This document shows, piece by piece, positions 43,932 through 51,995 of a stretch of DNA of 64,000 nucleotides. Below the pieces are notes generated by a model that worked only from the letters and a program-made list of their open reading frames with translations, was not told where the DNA came from and made no database searches. Position numbers and translations under genes: made by a program. The stretch is taken from positions 124,001 through 188,000 of the forward strand of contig VGFQ01000001.1 of the NCBI GenBank assembly GCA_016868815.1, written 5' to 3'. Every line of letters begins with the position of its first letter. The stretch's first letter is position 1. Origin of the DNA: Bacteroidota bacterium. Its GTDB lineage: Bacteria > Bacteroidota > Bacteroidia > Chitinophagales > Chitinophagaceae.

Positions 43932-44689
43932 GGGGCTTTTCTTTTGATGGCCAAAGATAGCGCGATATAGGCCGCGAAGACGAGAGGCGCTGCCAGCCAT
44001 CCCAGGAAGAACAGGGCCAAGGCGCCTGTCGCCAGCAGGAGCCACTGCGGCCAGTTGCCCCGCCAGCTGGCATCCCGGAACTTGAAAGCCATCAGGGGTA
44101 TTTGCGAGACCATCAGCCAGGAGAGCAGACCGACCAGTCCATAGATGACCAAGGGACGCAGCAGCCAGGGCTGCAGAGAGAAGGTATCGTAGAGCAGCAG
44201 AAACGGCAGGGACGCCACCAACAGGCCAACGGCCGGTGTCGGCATGCCCCGAAAGCCCGTGGCTTGTCCCGTGTCGAGGTTGAAACGCGCCAGCCGCCAG
44301 GCAGCCGCCAGCGGTAGCAGAAAAGCCGGCAGCAGCCAAGCGATGGGAACGTCTATGCCGGCGGGCTGCCGGGCATAGGAGATGCGCAGCAGCTGGTAGA
44401 CGACCATGCCCGGGGCCACGCCAAAGCTCACGATGTCTGCCAGCGAGTCGAGTTCCCTTCCCATGGGGCTGGAGACCTTCAGGAGCCGTGCCGCGAAGCC
44501 GTCGAGGAAGTCGGCGGCGGCGGCCCCGAAGATGCAGGCACATCCCAACCATATCGGCTCCGGCAGGTAGATCTTCCACTCCTCGCCGGCATAGTTCACA
44601 ATCCCCTCCCCCGTCTGCAGGATCCAGACGATGGCCATGCATCCCAGGGCCAGGTTCAGCAGGGTAAAAAAATTCGGTATCTGTTTCAT
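43928..44689 (-). CDS. pssA: CDP-diacylglycerol--serine O-phosphatidyltransferase
   Basis: The start at 44689 (MKQIPNFFTLLNLALGC) gives 253 residues and the typical first helix; an in-frame ATG 15 bp upstream is possible. The CDP-alcohol phosphatidyltransferase motif is seen as FLDGFAARLLK then GRELDSLADIVSFG (D-G-x2-A-R-x8-G-x3-D-x3-D). Six or more hydrophobic helices follow. It makes phosphatidylserine, the precursor of phosphatidylethanolamine, in the inner membrane. Its stop overlaps purS. Confidence 0.93.
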   Translation of the reverse strand: MKQIPNFFTLLNLALGCMAIVWILQTGEGIVNYAGEEWKIYLPEPIWLGCACIFGAAAADFLDGFAARLLKVSSPMGRELDSLADIVSFGVAPGMVVYQLLRISYARQPAGIDVPIAWLLPAFLLPLAAAWRLARFNLDTGQATGFRGMPTPAVGLLVASLPFLLLYDTFSLQPWLLRPLVIYGLVGLLSWLMVSQIPLMAFKFRDASWRGNWPQWLLLATGALALFFLGWLAAPLVFAAYIALSLAIKRKAP

Positions 44690-44759
44690 GCCTGCGCCTT
44701 TCACACCGTTCCTCCGTATAGCGGGCGGAAGGCCATCCCCCTTCAGAAGGGAAGTGCGT

Positions 44760-46052
44760 TCAGCCTTTTTTCATCAGCCGCTCGATCTCATCCACCTCGA
44801 TGGGGATCTTAGCCATGAGGTCTATGCTGCCATCTTTGGTAAGCCAAATATTGTTTTCGATGCGCACGCCTGTCTGCTCTTCTTCGATGTAGATGCCCGG
44901 CTCGATGGTCAACACCATACCTGCCTTCAGCGGCTCGGTCTTGGTGCCGAGGTCGTGCACGTCGACGCCGAGGTGGTGTGAGATGCCGTGATAGAGGTAG
45001 CGGCGATAGGCGCGGTTGTCTGCGTCTTCGTTCTTCACATCCGACTTGGTGAGCAGTCCCAGCTTTAGAAACTGCTTCGTTGCCTCATCGCCCACCTTGG
45101 CATGGTAGTCGTTCAGGGTAATGCCGGGCTTGAGGATCGACTTGCAGAAGCGGTGGATGGCAAGGCAGGCGTTGTAGACGTCTTTCTGCCGGCGGGTGAA
45201 CCGGCCGTTGACCGGAACGGTACGCGTGAGGTCAGCGGCATAGCCACCCCATTCAGCACCGAAGTCCATCAGCACCAGCTCGCCGTCGAGGCACTGGGCA
45301 TCGTTGCTAACATAGTGCAGCGTACGGGCCCGGTCACCACTGGCGATGATGGAAGAATAGGCAGGGCCTGTCGAGCGGTTCCGCAGAAACTCGTGCCATA
45401 TCTCCGCTTCGATCTCGTTCTCCCAGACGCCAGGGCACATGAAGCGGAGCAGCCGCAGGAAGGCCTGATGGGTGATCTCGCAGGCTTTGCGCATGGCGTC
45501 GACCTCCAGCTTGGACTTCACCGCCCGCAGGTCGCGCAGGATGCGTGCGGACCGCTCATAGCAGTGCAATGGATATCGGGCCTGCATCTCCTGGGCATAG
45601 CGGTAGTCCCGAACAGGCACCAGGTTTGCCTTCCGGTCGTTCTCATTGGTGTTGAGGTAGATCGTCTCGGCCAGATGTATCCAAGGCTGCAATACGCCGT
45701 CGAGGGCGTCGAGCCACAGGATGGTGCGGATGCCAGAGCAGGCGGTGGCTTCCTCGCGGCGCAGCCGGTGGCCGTCCCATTTCTCTTTTAGCTCGTTGGG
45801 GCGGACCAGCACCAGCACCTCTTGGTAGCGGGGGTCCGGGTTGTCGGGGAAGAGCACCAGCATGGTATCTTCTTGCTGGATGCCGGTCAGCCAGTACAGG
45901 TCTGCGTTCTGCCGAAAGGGATAGAGCGCGTCGCCGTTGACTGGCAGCTCATCGTTGCTGTTGAAGATGGCGATGCTGTCGGGCTTCATCCGCTTCATAA
46001 AGCGGGCCCGGTTCTCGATGAAGATGTGGGGGTCGATGTTGGATGAACGCAT
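44760..46052 (-). CDS. pepP: Xaa-Pro aminopeptidase (M24B)
   Basis: The 430-residue product has an N-terminal creatinase-like domain (FMKRMKPDSIAIFNSNDELP, DLYWLTGIQQEDTMLVL) and a pita-bread catalytic domain. The two-metal ligands are visible: GELVLMDFGAEWGGYAADLT (two Asp), HGISHHLGVDVHD (His), LTIEPGIYI (Glu) and GVRIENN (Glu). It removes N-terminal residues before proline in the cytoplasm. A TACTTTCG box lies 28 nt upstream. Length and order match PepP. Confidence 0.93.
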   Translation of the reverse strand: MRSSNIDPHIFIENRARFMKRMKPDSIAIFNSNDELPVNGDALYPFRQNADLYWLTGIQQEDTMLVLFPDNPDPRYQEVLVLVRPNELKEKWDGHRLRREEATACSGIRTILWLDALDGVLQPWIHLAETIYLNTNENDRKANLVPVRDYRYAQEMQARYPLHCYERSARILRDLRAVKSKLEVDAMRKACEITHQAFLRLLRFMCPGVWENEIEAEIWHEFLRNRSTGPAYSSIIASGDRARTLHYVSNDAQCLDGELVLMDFGAEWGGYAADLTRTVPVNGRFTRRQKDVYNACLAIHRFCKSILKPGITLNDYHAKVGDEATKQFLKLGLLTKSDVKNEDADNRAYRRYLYHGISHHLGVDVHDLGTKTEPLKAGMVLTIEPGIYIEEEQTGVRIENNIWLTKDGSIDLMAKIPIEVDEIERLMKKG

Positions 46053-46079
46053 GGCAGGAGGATGGATGCTGGACCAAAT

Positions 46080-46087
46080 CGAAAGTA
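46080..46087 (-). promoter_or_regulatory. Candidate -7 box of pepP
   Basis: TACTTTCG differs by one base from TAnnTTTG and lies 27 nt before the pepP start on the minus strand. No -33 match. Confidence 0.35.
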
Positions 46088-46151
46088 CTCCAAAAAGATT
46101 GACCGGCCGTAGGTGGCGAAGTGGGCGGGAGGGACCTGCGAGCTGGCAGGG

Positions 46152-46787
46152 CTAAAATAGGCCGTAGATCTCCGAGTCGATTTTTTGGATGATCTGTCCG
46201 AAGTCTTCTTCGTCTTCAGCAAACTTAGTCTTGTCGACGTTGACGATGAGTAGCGGCCCTTCCTTGTATCCTTCAATCCATTTGAAGTAGTACTCGTTGA
46301 GGCGCTTGAGGTAGTCGAGGCGGATGTTCTCCTCGTATTCCCGACCCCTTTTCTGGATCTGTCCTACAAGTGTGGGCACGGAGGCCTGCAGGTAGATCAG
46401 CAGGTCAGGGGGTTGGACCATTTGTTTAAGGGTCTGGAAGAAGTCGTAATAATTATCATAGTCGCGCTTGCTCATCAGTCCCATCTCATAGAGGTTGGGC
46501 GCGAAGATATTGGCATCTTCGTAGATGGTACGGTCTTGGATGACGGTCTCAGTGCCGCGGCTGATCTCCAGGAGCTGTGTGAGCCGGCTGTTGAGGAAAT
46601 AGATTTGGAGGTTGAAGCTCCAGCGGGGCATTTCGTCGTAGAAGTCGAACAGATAGGGGTTTTGGTCCACGTCCTCGAAATGCGGGATCCATCGGTAGTG
46701 CTTGCTGAGCATCTCCGTGAGGGTAGTCTTGCCGGCGCCAATATTGCCAGCTACGGCGATGTGTTTGGGTTTTTTGATACGGGCCAT
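46152..46787 (-). CDS. Deoxynucleoside kinase
   Basis: The start at 46787 (MARIKKPKHIAVAGNIGAGK) gives 211 residues; the upstream extension is a phenylalanine-rich non-coding stretch. The P-loop is GNIGAGKTTL. FEDVDQNPYLFDFYDEMPRW and SFNLQIYFLNSRL are dNK hallmarks. VIQDRTIYEDANIFA is the DRS-like substrate site. LIYLQASVPTLVGQIQKRGR-xYE is the LID region. It phosphorylates deoxynucleosides (dA, dG or others) for salvage. Specificity is not readable. It lies 78 bp after trpS. Confidence 0.9.
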   Translation of the reverse strand: MARIKKPKHIAVAGNIGAGKTTLTEMLSKHYRWIPHFEDVDQNPYLFDFYDEMPRWSFNLQIYFLNSRLTQLLEISRGTETVIQDRTIYEDANIFAPNLYEMGLMSKRDYDNYYDFFQTLKQMVQPPDLLIYLQASVPTLVGQIQKRGREYEENIRLDYLKRLNEYYFKWIEGYKEGPLLIVNVDKTKFAEDEEDFGQIIQKIDSEIYGLF

Positions 46788-46864
46788 GGTCAGCAGGTGG
46801 ATGGGGTAGCGATCGACAAAAAAAAACAAAATAAGGATTAAATGCGACAATCGGACTTTGCACG

Positions 46865-47869
46865 TCAGAGAAAATAGTCTAGGCCCATGGCATCCCGCAC
46901 CAGCCGCATGGTCTCCCGGGCACTGTCGCGGGCCTTCTCGGCGCCGAGCTCCATGATGCGGGCGAGGTTGGCCTTGTCGGATCGGATGGCCTCAGCCCGC
47001 TCGCGGATGGGTGCGATGAAGGCTACCATGTCTTCTGCGAGTTGTTTTTTTAGGTCACCGTAACGGATCTGGGCTTTATCATAGGCCTCCCGAAATACGG
47101 CTACGGTGGAAGGTGCACTGACCAGGTCGAGCATCAAGAAGAGGTTTTCGATATAATCGGGCATGGGCGTGCCGGGCGTGGGGGGGCCCGCATCCGTCTT
47201 GGCCTTCATGACCTTCTTGCGGATCCACTCATCGTCGTCGGCCAAGTATAGGGTGGCCAGCTGATTTTCACTCTTGCTCATCTTGCCAGTGCCATCGAGG
47301 CTGGGGACTTTGACGAGGGCCTCTCCGAAGTTGAAGGCCTGCGGCTCCGGGAAGACGGGGCCGTAGCGGTGGTTGAAGCGGTTGGCAAAGTTCCTTGACA
47401 TCTCAAGATGCTGCTCCTGGTCTTTTCCCACGGGCACCCAGGTGGCCCGGTGCAGGAGGATATCTGCTGCCTGGAGGACAGGGTAGGTGAGCAGTCCGGC
47501 GTTGATGTTGTCAGGCTGCAGGCGGGCTTTGTCTTTGAAGGTGGTCGTCTTTTCGAGTTCCCCCTTATAGGCCAGCATGTTGAAGTAGAGGTAGAGCTCA
47601 GTCGTCTCGGGCACGTGGCTCTGGCAGTAAAGGGCTGCCTTCTCCGGGTCCAGCCCACAGGCGATGTTCTCCGCCAGGACACGATGGACATGTCCCCGCA
47701 GCCCGCGGGTGTCGGGATGGGTGGTGAGCGAATGTAGGTCGGCCACCATAAAGTAACAGGTATAGTCTTCTTGCAGGCGTACGTAGTTCTTCAACGCTCC
47801 GAAATAATTCCCCAGGTGCAGGAAGCCTGTCGGCCGGATGCCGCTCATCACGATGGGTCTTGCGTCCAT
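46865..47869 (-). CDS. trpS: Tryptophanyl-tRNA synthetase
   Basis: The 334-residue product is a class I synthetase that charges tRNA-Trp. The HIGH-type motif is PTGFLHLGNYFGAL. The KMSKS motif is DGTGKMSKSENQLATLYL. CYFMVADLHSLTTHPD and VPVGKDQEQHLEMSRNFANR complete the TrpS pattern. Length is standard. A TATCTTTG box ends 5 nt before the ATG. It is divergent from gatC. Confidence 0.96.
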   Translation of the reverse strand: MDARPIVMSGIRPTGFLHLGNYFGALKNYVRLQEDYTCYFMVADLHSLTTHPDTRGLRGHVHRVLAENIACGLDPEKAALYCQSHVPETTELYLYFNMLAYKGELEKTTTFKDKARLQPDNINAGLLTYPVLQAADILLHRATWVPVGKDQEQHLEMSRNFANRFNHRYGPVFPEPQAFNFGEALVKVPSLDGTGKMSKSENQLATLYLADDDEWIRKKVMKAKTDAGPPTPGTPMPDYIENLFLMLDLVSAPSTVAVFREAYDKAQIRYGDLKKQLAEDMVAFIAPIRERAEAIRSDKANLARIMELGAEKARDSARETMRLVRDAMGLDYFL

Positions 47870-47874
47870 GGCGG

Positions 47875-47882
47875 CAAAGATA
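47875..47882 (-). promoter_or_regulatory. Candidate -7 box directly before trpS
   Basis: TATCTTTG on the minus strand matches TAnnTTTG and is separated from the trpS ATG by 5 nt, giving at most a very short leader. No -33 TTG is at the expected place. Confidence 0.4.
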
Positions 47883-47972
47883 AGGGAACAGCCCTCGCGG
47901 GGCGGGTGAAGGTGACCGTTCCGCCAACCACATTGCCTGGTTAAATTATAGAAGGCAAGCCGGCGGAAGCAT

Positions 47973-47980
47973 TACTTTTG
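47973..47980 (+). promoter_or_regulatory. Candidate -7 box of gatC
   Basis: TACTTTTG matches TAnnTTTG and ends 15 nt before the gatC ATG. The -33 region is not clear. Confidence 0.4.
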
Positions 47981-47995
47981 CAGTGAACAGCAGAT

Positions 47996-48286
47996 ATGGA
48001 AGTCACCCAGATATTGGTAGAAAAGCTCGCTGGCCTCGCTAAGCTTAATTTCTCCGAGGAAGAGATGGAAGAGATCCGACAAGACCTCAGCCAGATGATC
48101 TCCTTTGTCGACCAGCTACAAGCCCTCGACCTCTCCGGCGTCCCGCCCCTCACCCATATGGCCGACACGGCCGACCGACGCCGTGATGATAAGCCGCTGC
48201 CCATCGCCCTACCGGAAGAAGCCCTGGCGAACGCCCCCTCCGTGCAAGGCCCTTATTTCACAGTCCCCACGTTCATACAGAAATAG
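47996..48286 (+). CDS. gatC: Aspartyl/glutamyl-tRNA amidotransferase subunit C
   Basis: The 96-residue product matches GatC, the small structural subunit of the GatCAB complex that turns Glu-tRNA-Gln or Asp-tRNA-Asn into the amide form. The N-terminal helix has LVEKLAGLAKLNFSEEEMEE, followed by DLSQMISFVDQLQALDLSGV and PLTHMADTADRRRDD. It ends FTVPTFIQK, like the P-x-(V/F)-x-x motif of the family. gatA and gatB are elsewhere. Confidence 0.93.
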   Translation: MEVTQILVEKLAGLAKLNFSEEEMEEIRQDLSQMISFVDQLQALDLSGVPPLTHMADTADRRRDDKPLPIALPEEALANAPSVQGPYFTVPTFIQK

Positions 48287-48316
48287 CCTGGCCCAACCAT
48301 GGAATCAATCGCCGAC

Positions 48317-49030
48317 ATGAACCATGCCGTCATCGAGCTGCAAGACATCTGTAAGAGCTATTTCATGGGCCGTCAAGAACTAGAAGTGCTCAAAAGCATC
48401 ACCCTTACCATCCGACGCAATGAATATGTCGCGCTGATGGGTCCCTCCGGCTCTGGCAAGAGCACACTGATGAACATCCTCGGCTGCCTCGACTCCCCCT
48501 CTGCCGGCACCTATATCCTCAACGGGCAGGATGTCAGCACGATGGCCGACAACGACCTAGCAGAAGTCCGCAATAAAGAGATAGGATTCGTATTCCAGCA
48601 GTTCAACCTCCTCCCTCGCCTGACGGCGCTGGAGAACGTTGCTTTACCCCTTGTATATGCGGGCATCCCAAAAAAAATACGCCAGGAGATGGCCCTGGAA
48701 GTGCTGCGCAAGGTCGACCTCACCGACCGCAGCCACCACCGCCCCAATGAGCTCTCCGGCGGACAATGCCAGCGGGTAGCCATCGCCCGGGCCCTCGTCA
48801 ACAACCCGTCCATGATCCTAGCGGATGAGCCCACCGGGAATCTCGACTCCAAGACCTCTCACGAGATCATGGAACTCTTCAACCAGATCCATGCCGATGG
48901 CAATTCCGTCGTACTGGTGACACATGAAGAAGACATCTCCAACTTCGCCCGCCGCGTCATCCGGCTGCGCGACGGCATCCTGGAGAGCGACCGGCTGAAC
49001 GCCACCCAACCCGCCCAACAACCTACCTGA
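48317..49030 (+). CDS. MacB/LolD-type ABC transporter ATPase
   Basis: I prefer the start at 48317 ([18 protein letters not shown]); an ATG 18 bp upstream is also in frame. The 237-residue ATPase has Walker [10 protein letters not shown], the MacB/LolD-specific [20 protein letters not shown], signature [15 protein letters not shown], Walker [13 protein letters not shown] and [13 protein letters not shown]. It would drive a mechanotransmission-type permease (MacB or LolCE). No permease is adjacent, so its partner is unknown. It follows gatC by 30 bp. Confidence 0.88.
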   Translation: MNHAVIELQDICKSYFMGRQELEVLKSITLTIRRNEYVALMGPSGSGKSTLMNILGCLDSPSAGTYILNGQDVSTMADNDLAEVRNKEIGFVFQQFNLLPRLTALENVALPLVYAGIPKKIRQEMALEVLRKVDLTDRSHHRPNELSGGQCQRVAIARALVNNPSMILADEPTGNLDSKTSHEIMELFNQIHADGNSVVLVTHEEDISNFARRVIRLRDGILESDRLNATQPAQQPT

Positions 49031-49091
49031 CCCATCCAGCACGGAATACCGCCCTGCGAACAATTTGCGACCTAAACCATTATAAAGGTTT

Positions 49092-49682
49092 ATGTCGTTT
49101 AGGATATATACCAAGACAGGCGACCGGGGCATGACCTCCCTGATCGGAGGATCCAAAGTGCCCAAGTCGCACCTGCGCATCGAAGCCTACGGGACCGTCG
49201 ATGAGCTCAACAGCCACTTGGGTCTATGCCGCGACCTGCTGGAGGATGAAGTCTCCCGCGGCCAGCTTTCAGAGATCCAAGACCGGCTCTTCACCATTGG
49301 CTCGACGCTCGCCTGCGAGCCCGGTAAGGATACGGGCATGCAGCTTCCCTCCCTTGACGAGGCAGACATCAGCTGCATCGAAGCGGAGATCGATCGGATG
49401 ACAGAGGCGACGCCTCCCATGCGCTCCTTCATCCTGCCCGGCGGCCATGTGGCTGTCTCGCACCTACATATCGCACGCTGCGTATGTCGGCGTGCCGAGC
49501 GGTGTTGCGTACGGCTGCTTGACGGCGATACAGCCCGCGACGCAGCCCTGATCATGCAATACCTGAATCGGCTGAGTGACTATCTGTTCACGCTCGCCCG
49601 CTACACTACGCATAGTCTGCAGGTGGCTGAGATCCCTTGGCAACCTCGCAAGAAAAAAGAAAGGAAGTCGGTCGACGCCTAA
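49092..49682 (+). CDS. Cob(I)alamin adenosyltransferase (PduO type)
   Basis: The 196-residue product transfers adenosine from ATP to the cobalt of cob(I)alamin. The N-terminal ATP site is [20 protein letters not shown], followed by [16 protein letters not shown]. The second half has [20 protein letters not shown] and R-AE-R, typical of PduO/MMAB. Such enzymes supply adenosylcobalamin for methylmalonyl-CoA mutase or class II ribonucleotide reductase. Its stop overlaps the stop of the lolD gene by 4 bp in convergent orientation. No riboswitch was noticed upstream. Confidence 0.93.
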   Translation: MSFRIYTKTGDRGMTSLIGGSKVPKSHLRIEAYGTVDELNSHLGLCRDLLEDEVSRGQLSEIQDRLFTIGSTLACEPGKDTGMQLPSLDEADISCIEAEIDRMTEATPPMRSFILPGGHVAVSHLHIARCVCRRAERCCVRLLDGDTARDAALIMQYLNRLSDYLFTLARYTTHSLQVAEIPWQPRKKKERKSVDA

Positions 49683-50353
49683 ATGTCAGGCGACGGGACA
49701 TGGTTGCTTACCAGCCCATCGCGCATGTGGATGACGCGGTCTCCCATGCGAGCCAGCTCCTCGTTATGGGTGACGATTAAAAATGCCTGCCCCTGCTCTT
49801 CCCGAAGGCGCAAGAATAAAGCATGCAGCTCCTGTGCATTGATGGAGTCTAGGTTGCCCGTCGGCTCGTCGGCAAAGACGAGGCGGGGCCGGTTGACCAG
49901 GGCGCGGGCCACCGCCACCCGCTGCTGCTCGCCGCCGGAGAGCTGCGAAGGTTTATGCTGGCAGCGGTCGGAAAGCCCAAGGCGCTCCAGCAGGCCGCGG
50001 GCACGAGCTTCCAACTCTCGGGGCTTCTGCCGGGCGATCCAGCCGGGGATACAGACATTCTCGAGGGCAGTGAACTCTGGCAGCAGGTGATGGAATTGGA
50101 ATACAAAGCCCGCCTGCCGGTTGCGGAAGGCAGCCAGCCGACGCCCCTGCATGCGGTCGATGCGCTGCCCGTCCAGCCATATCTCCCCGGCGTCTGGCCG
50201 ATCGAGCGTCCCGAGGATATGCAACAAAGTACTCTTGCCAGCCCCAGAAGAGCCTACGATCGACACGATCTCCCCCGTCCCTACGAAAAGATCGACCCCC
50301 TTCAAGACCGGCAGGTCGCCATAAGATTTCTGTATGCCCTTTGCCTCTAACAT
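49679..50353 (-). CDS. lolD: Lipoprotein-releasing ABC ATPase LolD
   Basis: The 224-residue ATPase has Walker [11 protein letters not shown], the LolD-type [20 protein letters not shown], signature [19 protein letters not shown], Walker [14 protein letters not shown] and [34 protein letters not shown] is the LolD hallmark that couples to LolCE, which moves lipoproteins to LolA. The lolCE genes are not adjacent. It is minus strand and convergent with the adenosyltransferase gene. Confidence 0.88.
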   Translation of the reverse strand: MLEAKGIQKSYGDLPVLKGVDLFVGTGEIVSIVGSSGAGKSTLLHILGTLDRPDAGEIWLDGQRIDRMQGRRLAAFRNRQAGFVFQFHHLLPEFTALENVCIPGWIARQKPRELEARARGLLERLGLSDRCQHKPSQLSGGEQQRVAVARALVNRPRLVFADEPTGNLDSINAQELHALFLRLREEQGQAFLIVTHNEELARMGDRVIHMRDGLVSNHVPSPDI

Positions 50354-50452
50354 ATGTCTTGGCTTTCCCCGCCAAGGTACTCATTCCGCCCAGACCCGCC
50401 CAAGTCAGGCCATCGCCGTTCGGCGGGAATTGTGTAAACCTTTCGGGTCAGA

Positions 50453-50483
50453 TTTGGTATTTTGATTTGAAAATTTACTTTTG
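50453..50483 (+). promoter_or_regulatory. Consensus Bacteroidota promoter of the DUF2795 gene
   Basis: TTTG (50453-50456), a 19-nt spacer and TACTTTTG (50476-50483) match TTTG-N19-TAnnTTTG exactly. The predicted transcript starts about 20 nt before the ATG at 50509. Confidence 0.8.
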
Positions 50484-50508
50484 CGCAAAATACAAAAAGG
50501 AGGCACTG

Positions 50509-50730
50509 ATGTTTTGGACGCTGGAACTTGCATCCTACCTGGAAGACGCCCCCTGGCCAGCCACCAAGGACGAGCTGATTGACTACGGCATCCGCAGCGG
50601 TGCCCCCATCGAGGTGATCGAAAACCTCCAGGAGCTGGAGGATGAAGGTGAAATCTACGAGGGCATCGACGATATCTGGCCTGACTACCCAAGCCAAGAA
50701 GACTTTTTCTTCAACGAAGACGAATACTAA
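50509..50730 (+). CDS. DUF2795-like small acidic protein
   Basis: The start at 50509 is preceded by AAAAAGGAGGCACTG, one of the few strong Shine-Dalgarno sequences in the window; the frame upstream is promoter. The 73-residue protein reads MFWTLELASYLEDAPWPATK, then DELIDYGIRSGAPIEVIENL and an acidic tail. It resembles DUF2795 proteins, small helical domains of unknown function common in Bacteroidota and Actinobacteria. The consensus promoter and ribosome site suggest high expression. No partner gene is evident. Confidence 0.8.
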   Translation: MFWTLELASYLEDAPWPATKDELIDYGIRSGAPIEVIENLQELEDEGEIYEGIDDIWPDYPSQEDFFFNEDEY

Positions 50731-50774
50731 GCCCCCTCATAGGCTGTGAAAGACGACCTTACGGCGGTTTTTCG

Positions 50775-51056
50775 TCAAGATCCCTTTCTTTGACTGCCGA
50801 AGCGAATTTTCATGTAAGCCATGAGCAGCGTGAGGCCCATGATGATCGCATTTGCGAGGATGAGGGAGAGGTCGGCCTTGATGATGCCATAAACTAGCCA
50901 GGTAGTGACATTCCCCATCAGGATCAGCAGCATCCAGGCTGAGAGGTCGCCCACAGAGCGGGTGGCCCAGGCCTTGTAGACCTGCGGCACGAAGGTGATG
51001 GAGGAGAGGAAGACACCCAGCAGGCCCAAGTAGTCAATCCATTGAAGCCCTTGCAT
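50775..51056 (-). CDS. SemiSWEET sugar transporter
   Basis: The 93-residue protein has three membrane helices (about 7-25, 40-60 and 66-85) and the PQ-loop motif SSITFVPQVYKAWATRS in helix 1. GNVTTWLVYGIIKADLSLIL is the second conserved block. Single-repeat MtN3/SWEET proteins act as dimers for facilitated sugar diffusion; bacterial members are known to carry sucrose or glucose. It lies 12 bp after fabI on the same strand. Substrate unknown. Confidence 0.9.
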   Translation of the reverse strand: MQGLQWIDYLGLLGVFLSSITFVPQVYKAWATRSVGDLSAWMLLILMGNVTTWLVYGIIKADLSLILANAIIMGLTLLMAYMKIRFGSQRKGS

Positions 51057-51068
51057 AGGTATTGGTTT

Positions 51069-51881
51069 TTATTTTTCCATCTGGTCGATCACTGCGGGCG
51101 TGACACCGGTGAAGGAAAAGCCACCGTCGTGGAATAGGTTCTGCATGGTGACCATGCGGCTGAGGTCGGAGAACAGCGAGACGCAATAGCGGGCGCAATC
51201 GTCGGCAGAGGCATTACCCAGAGGGCTCATCCGCTCGGCATAGCTGATAAATCCGTCAAAGCCCTTCACGCCGCTGCCAGCAGTGGTGCGGGTGGGCGAC
51301 TGGGAGACTGTGTTCACCCGTACCTTCTTGCGTACGCCATAGTGATAGCCAAAGCTGCGGGCGACACTCTCCAAGAGGGCCTTGGCATCGGCCATCTCGT
51401 TGTAGTCTGGGAATACGCGCTGGGCAGCGATATAGGTGAGGGCCACCACGCTGGCCCATTCGTTGAGGGCATCCATATCCCAGGCGGTGCGCAGCACCCG
51501 GTGGAGCGACATGGCAGAGATGTCGAGCGTGCGCTGGTTGAATCCATAGTCCATCTCGGTATAATGCTTCCCCTTCCGCACATTCAGGCTCATGCCGATG
51601 GAGTGGAGGATGAAGTCGACCCCCCCTCCGAAATGAGCAATGCTGGCCTCGAACAGCTTCTTCAGGTCATCCATGTTGACGACGTCTGCCGCAATTACAG
51701 GGGCCTGTACCAATTCGGCTAGGCGGTTGATTTCTCCCATCCGAAGGGCTACAGGCGCATTGGTCAGCAACAGAGAGGCCCCTTCCGCATGGCATTGCAG
51801 GGCCGTCCGCCAGGCGATCGATTTCTCATCGAGGGCGCCGAAGATGATGCCCTTCTTCCCTTTCAGCAGTTGATTGGACAT
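51069..51881 (-). CDS. fabI: Enoyl-ACP reductase FabI
   Basis: The 270-residue product is the NADH-dependent enoyl-ACP reductase of fatty acid synthesis. The N-terminus has KGKKGIIFGALDEKSIAWRT (cofactor site, G-A-L-D-E-x-S-I-A). HSIGMSLNVRKGKHYTEMDY follows. The catalytic residues sit in YIAAQRVFPDYNEMADAKAL, with tyrosine and lysine six residues apart. A -7 box (TACATTTG, 51905-51898) lies 16 nt upstream. FabI is the target of triclosan; resistance residues cannot be judged here. Confidence 0.93.
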   Translation of the reverse strand: MSNQLLKGKKGIIFGALDEKSIAWRTALQCHAEGASLLLTNAPVALRMGEINRLAELVQAPVIAADVVNMDDLKKLFEASIAHFGGGVDFILHSIGMSLNVRKGKHYTEMDYGFNQRTLDISAMSLHRVLRTAWDMDALNEWASVVALTYIAAQRVFPDYNEMADAKALLESVARSFGYHYGVRKKVRVNTVSQSPTRTTAGSGVKGFDGFISYAERMSPLGNASADDCARYCVSLFSDLSRMVTMQNLFHDGGFSFTGVTPAVIDQMEK

Positions 51882-51897
51882 TATTAGGATCTTGTCG

Positions 51898-51905
51898 CAA
51901 ATGTA
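51898..51905 (-). promoter_or_regulatory. Candidate -7 box of fabI
   Basis: TACATTTG on the minus strand matches TAnnTTTG and lies 16 nt before the fabI ATG. No clear -33. Confidence 0.4.
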
Positions 51906-51995
51906 GCAGAAATCAAGTTCTCCTTGCAGAAACCAGCGCCTTTGGCAGCATGCAGGACAAGGAAGGGTCGGGCTCCGGCAGCGGATAGGCTGGGC

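Noticed and set aside
43932-44642. Upstream extension of the purS frame
   Set aside because: It runs over pssA in another frame. PurS proteins are about 80 residues, and the ATG at 43931 fits.
48950-49091. Cobalamin riboswitch before the adenosyltransferase gene
   Set aside because: The gap is only about 60 bp and has no B12-box-like sequence or room for the riboswitch fold.
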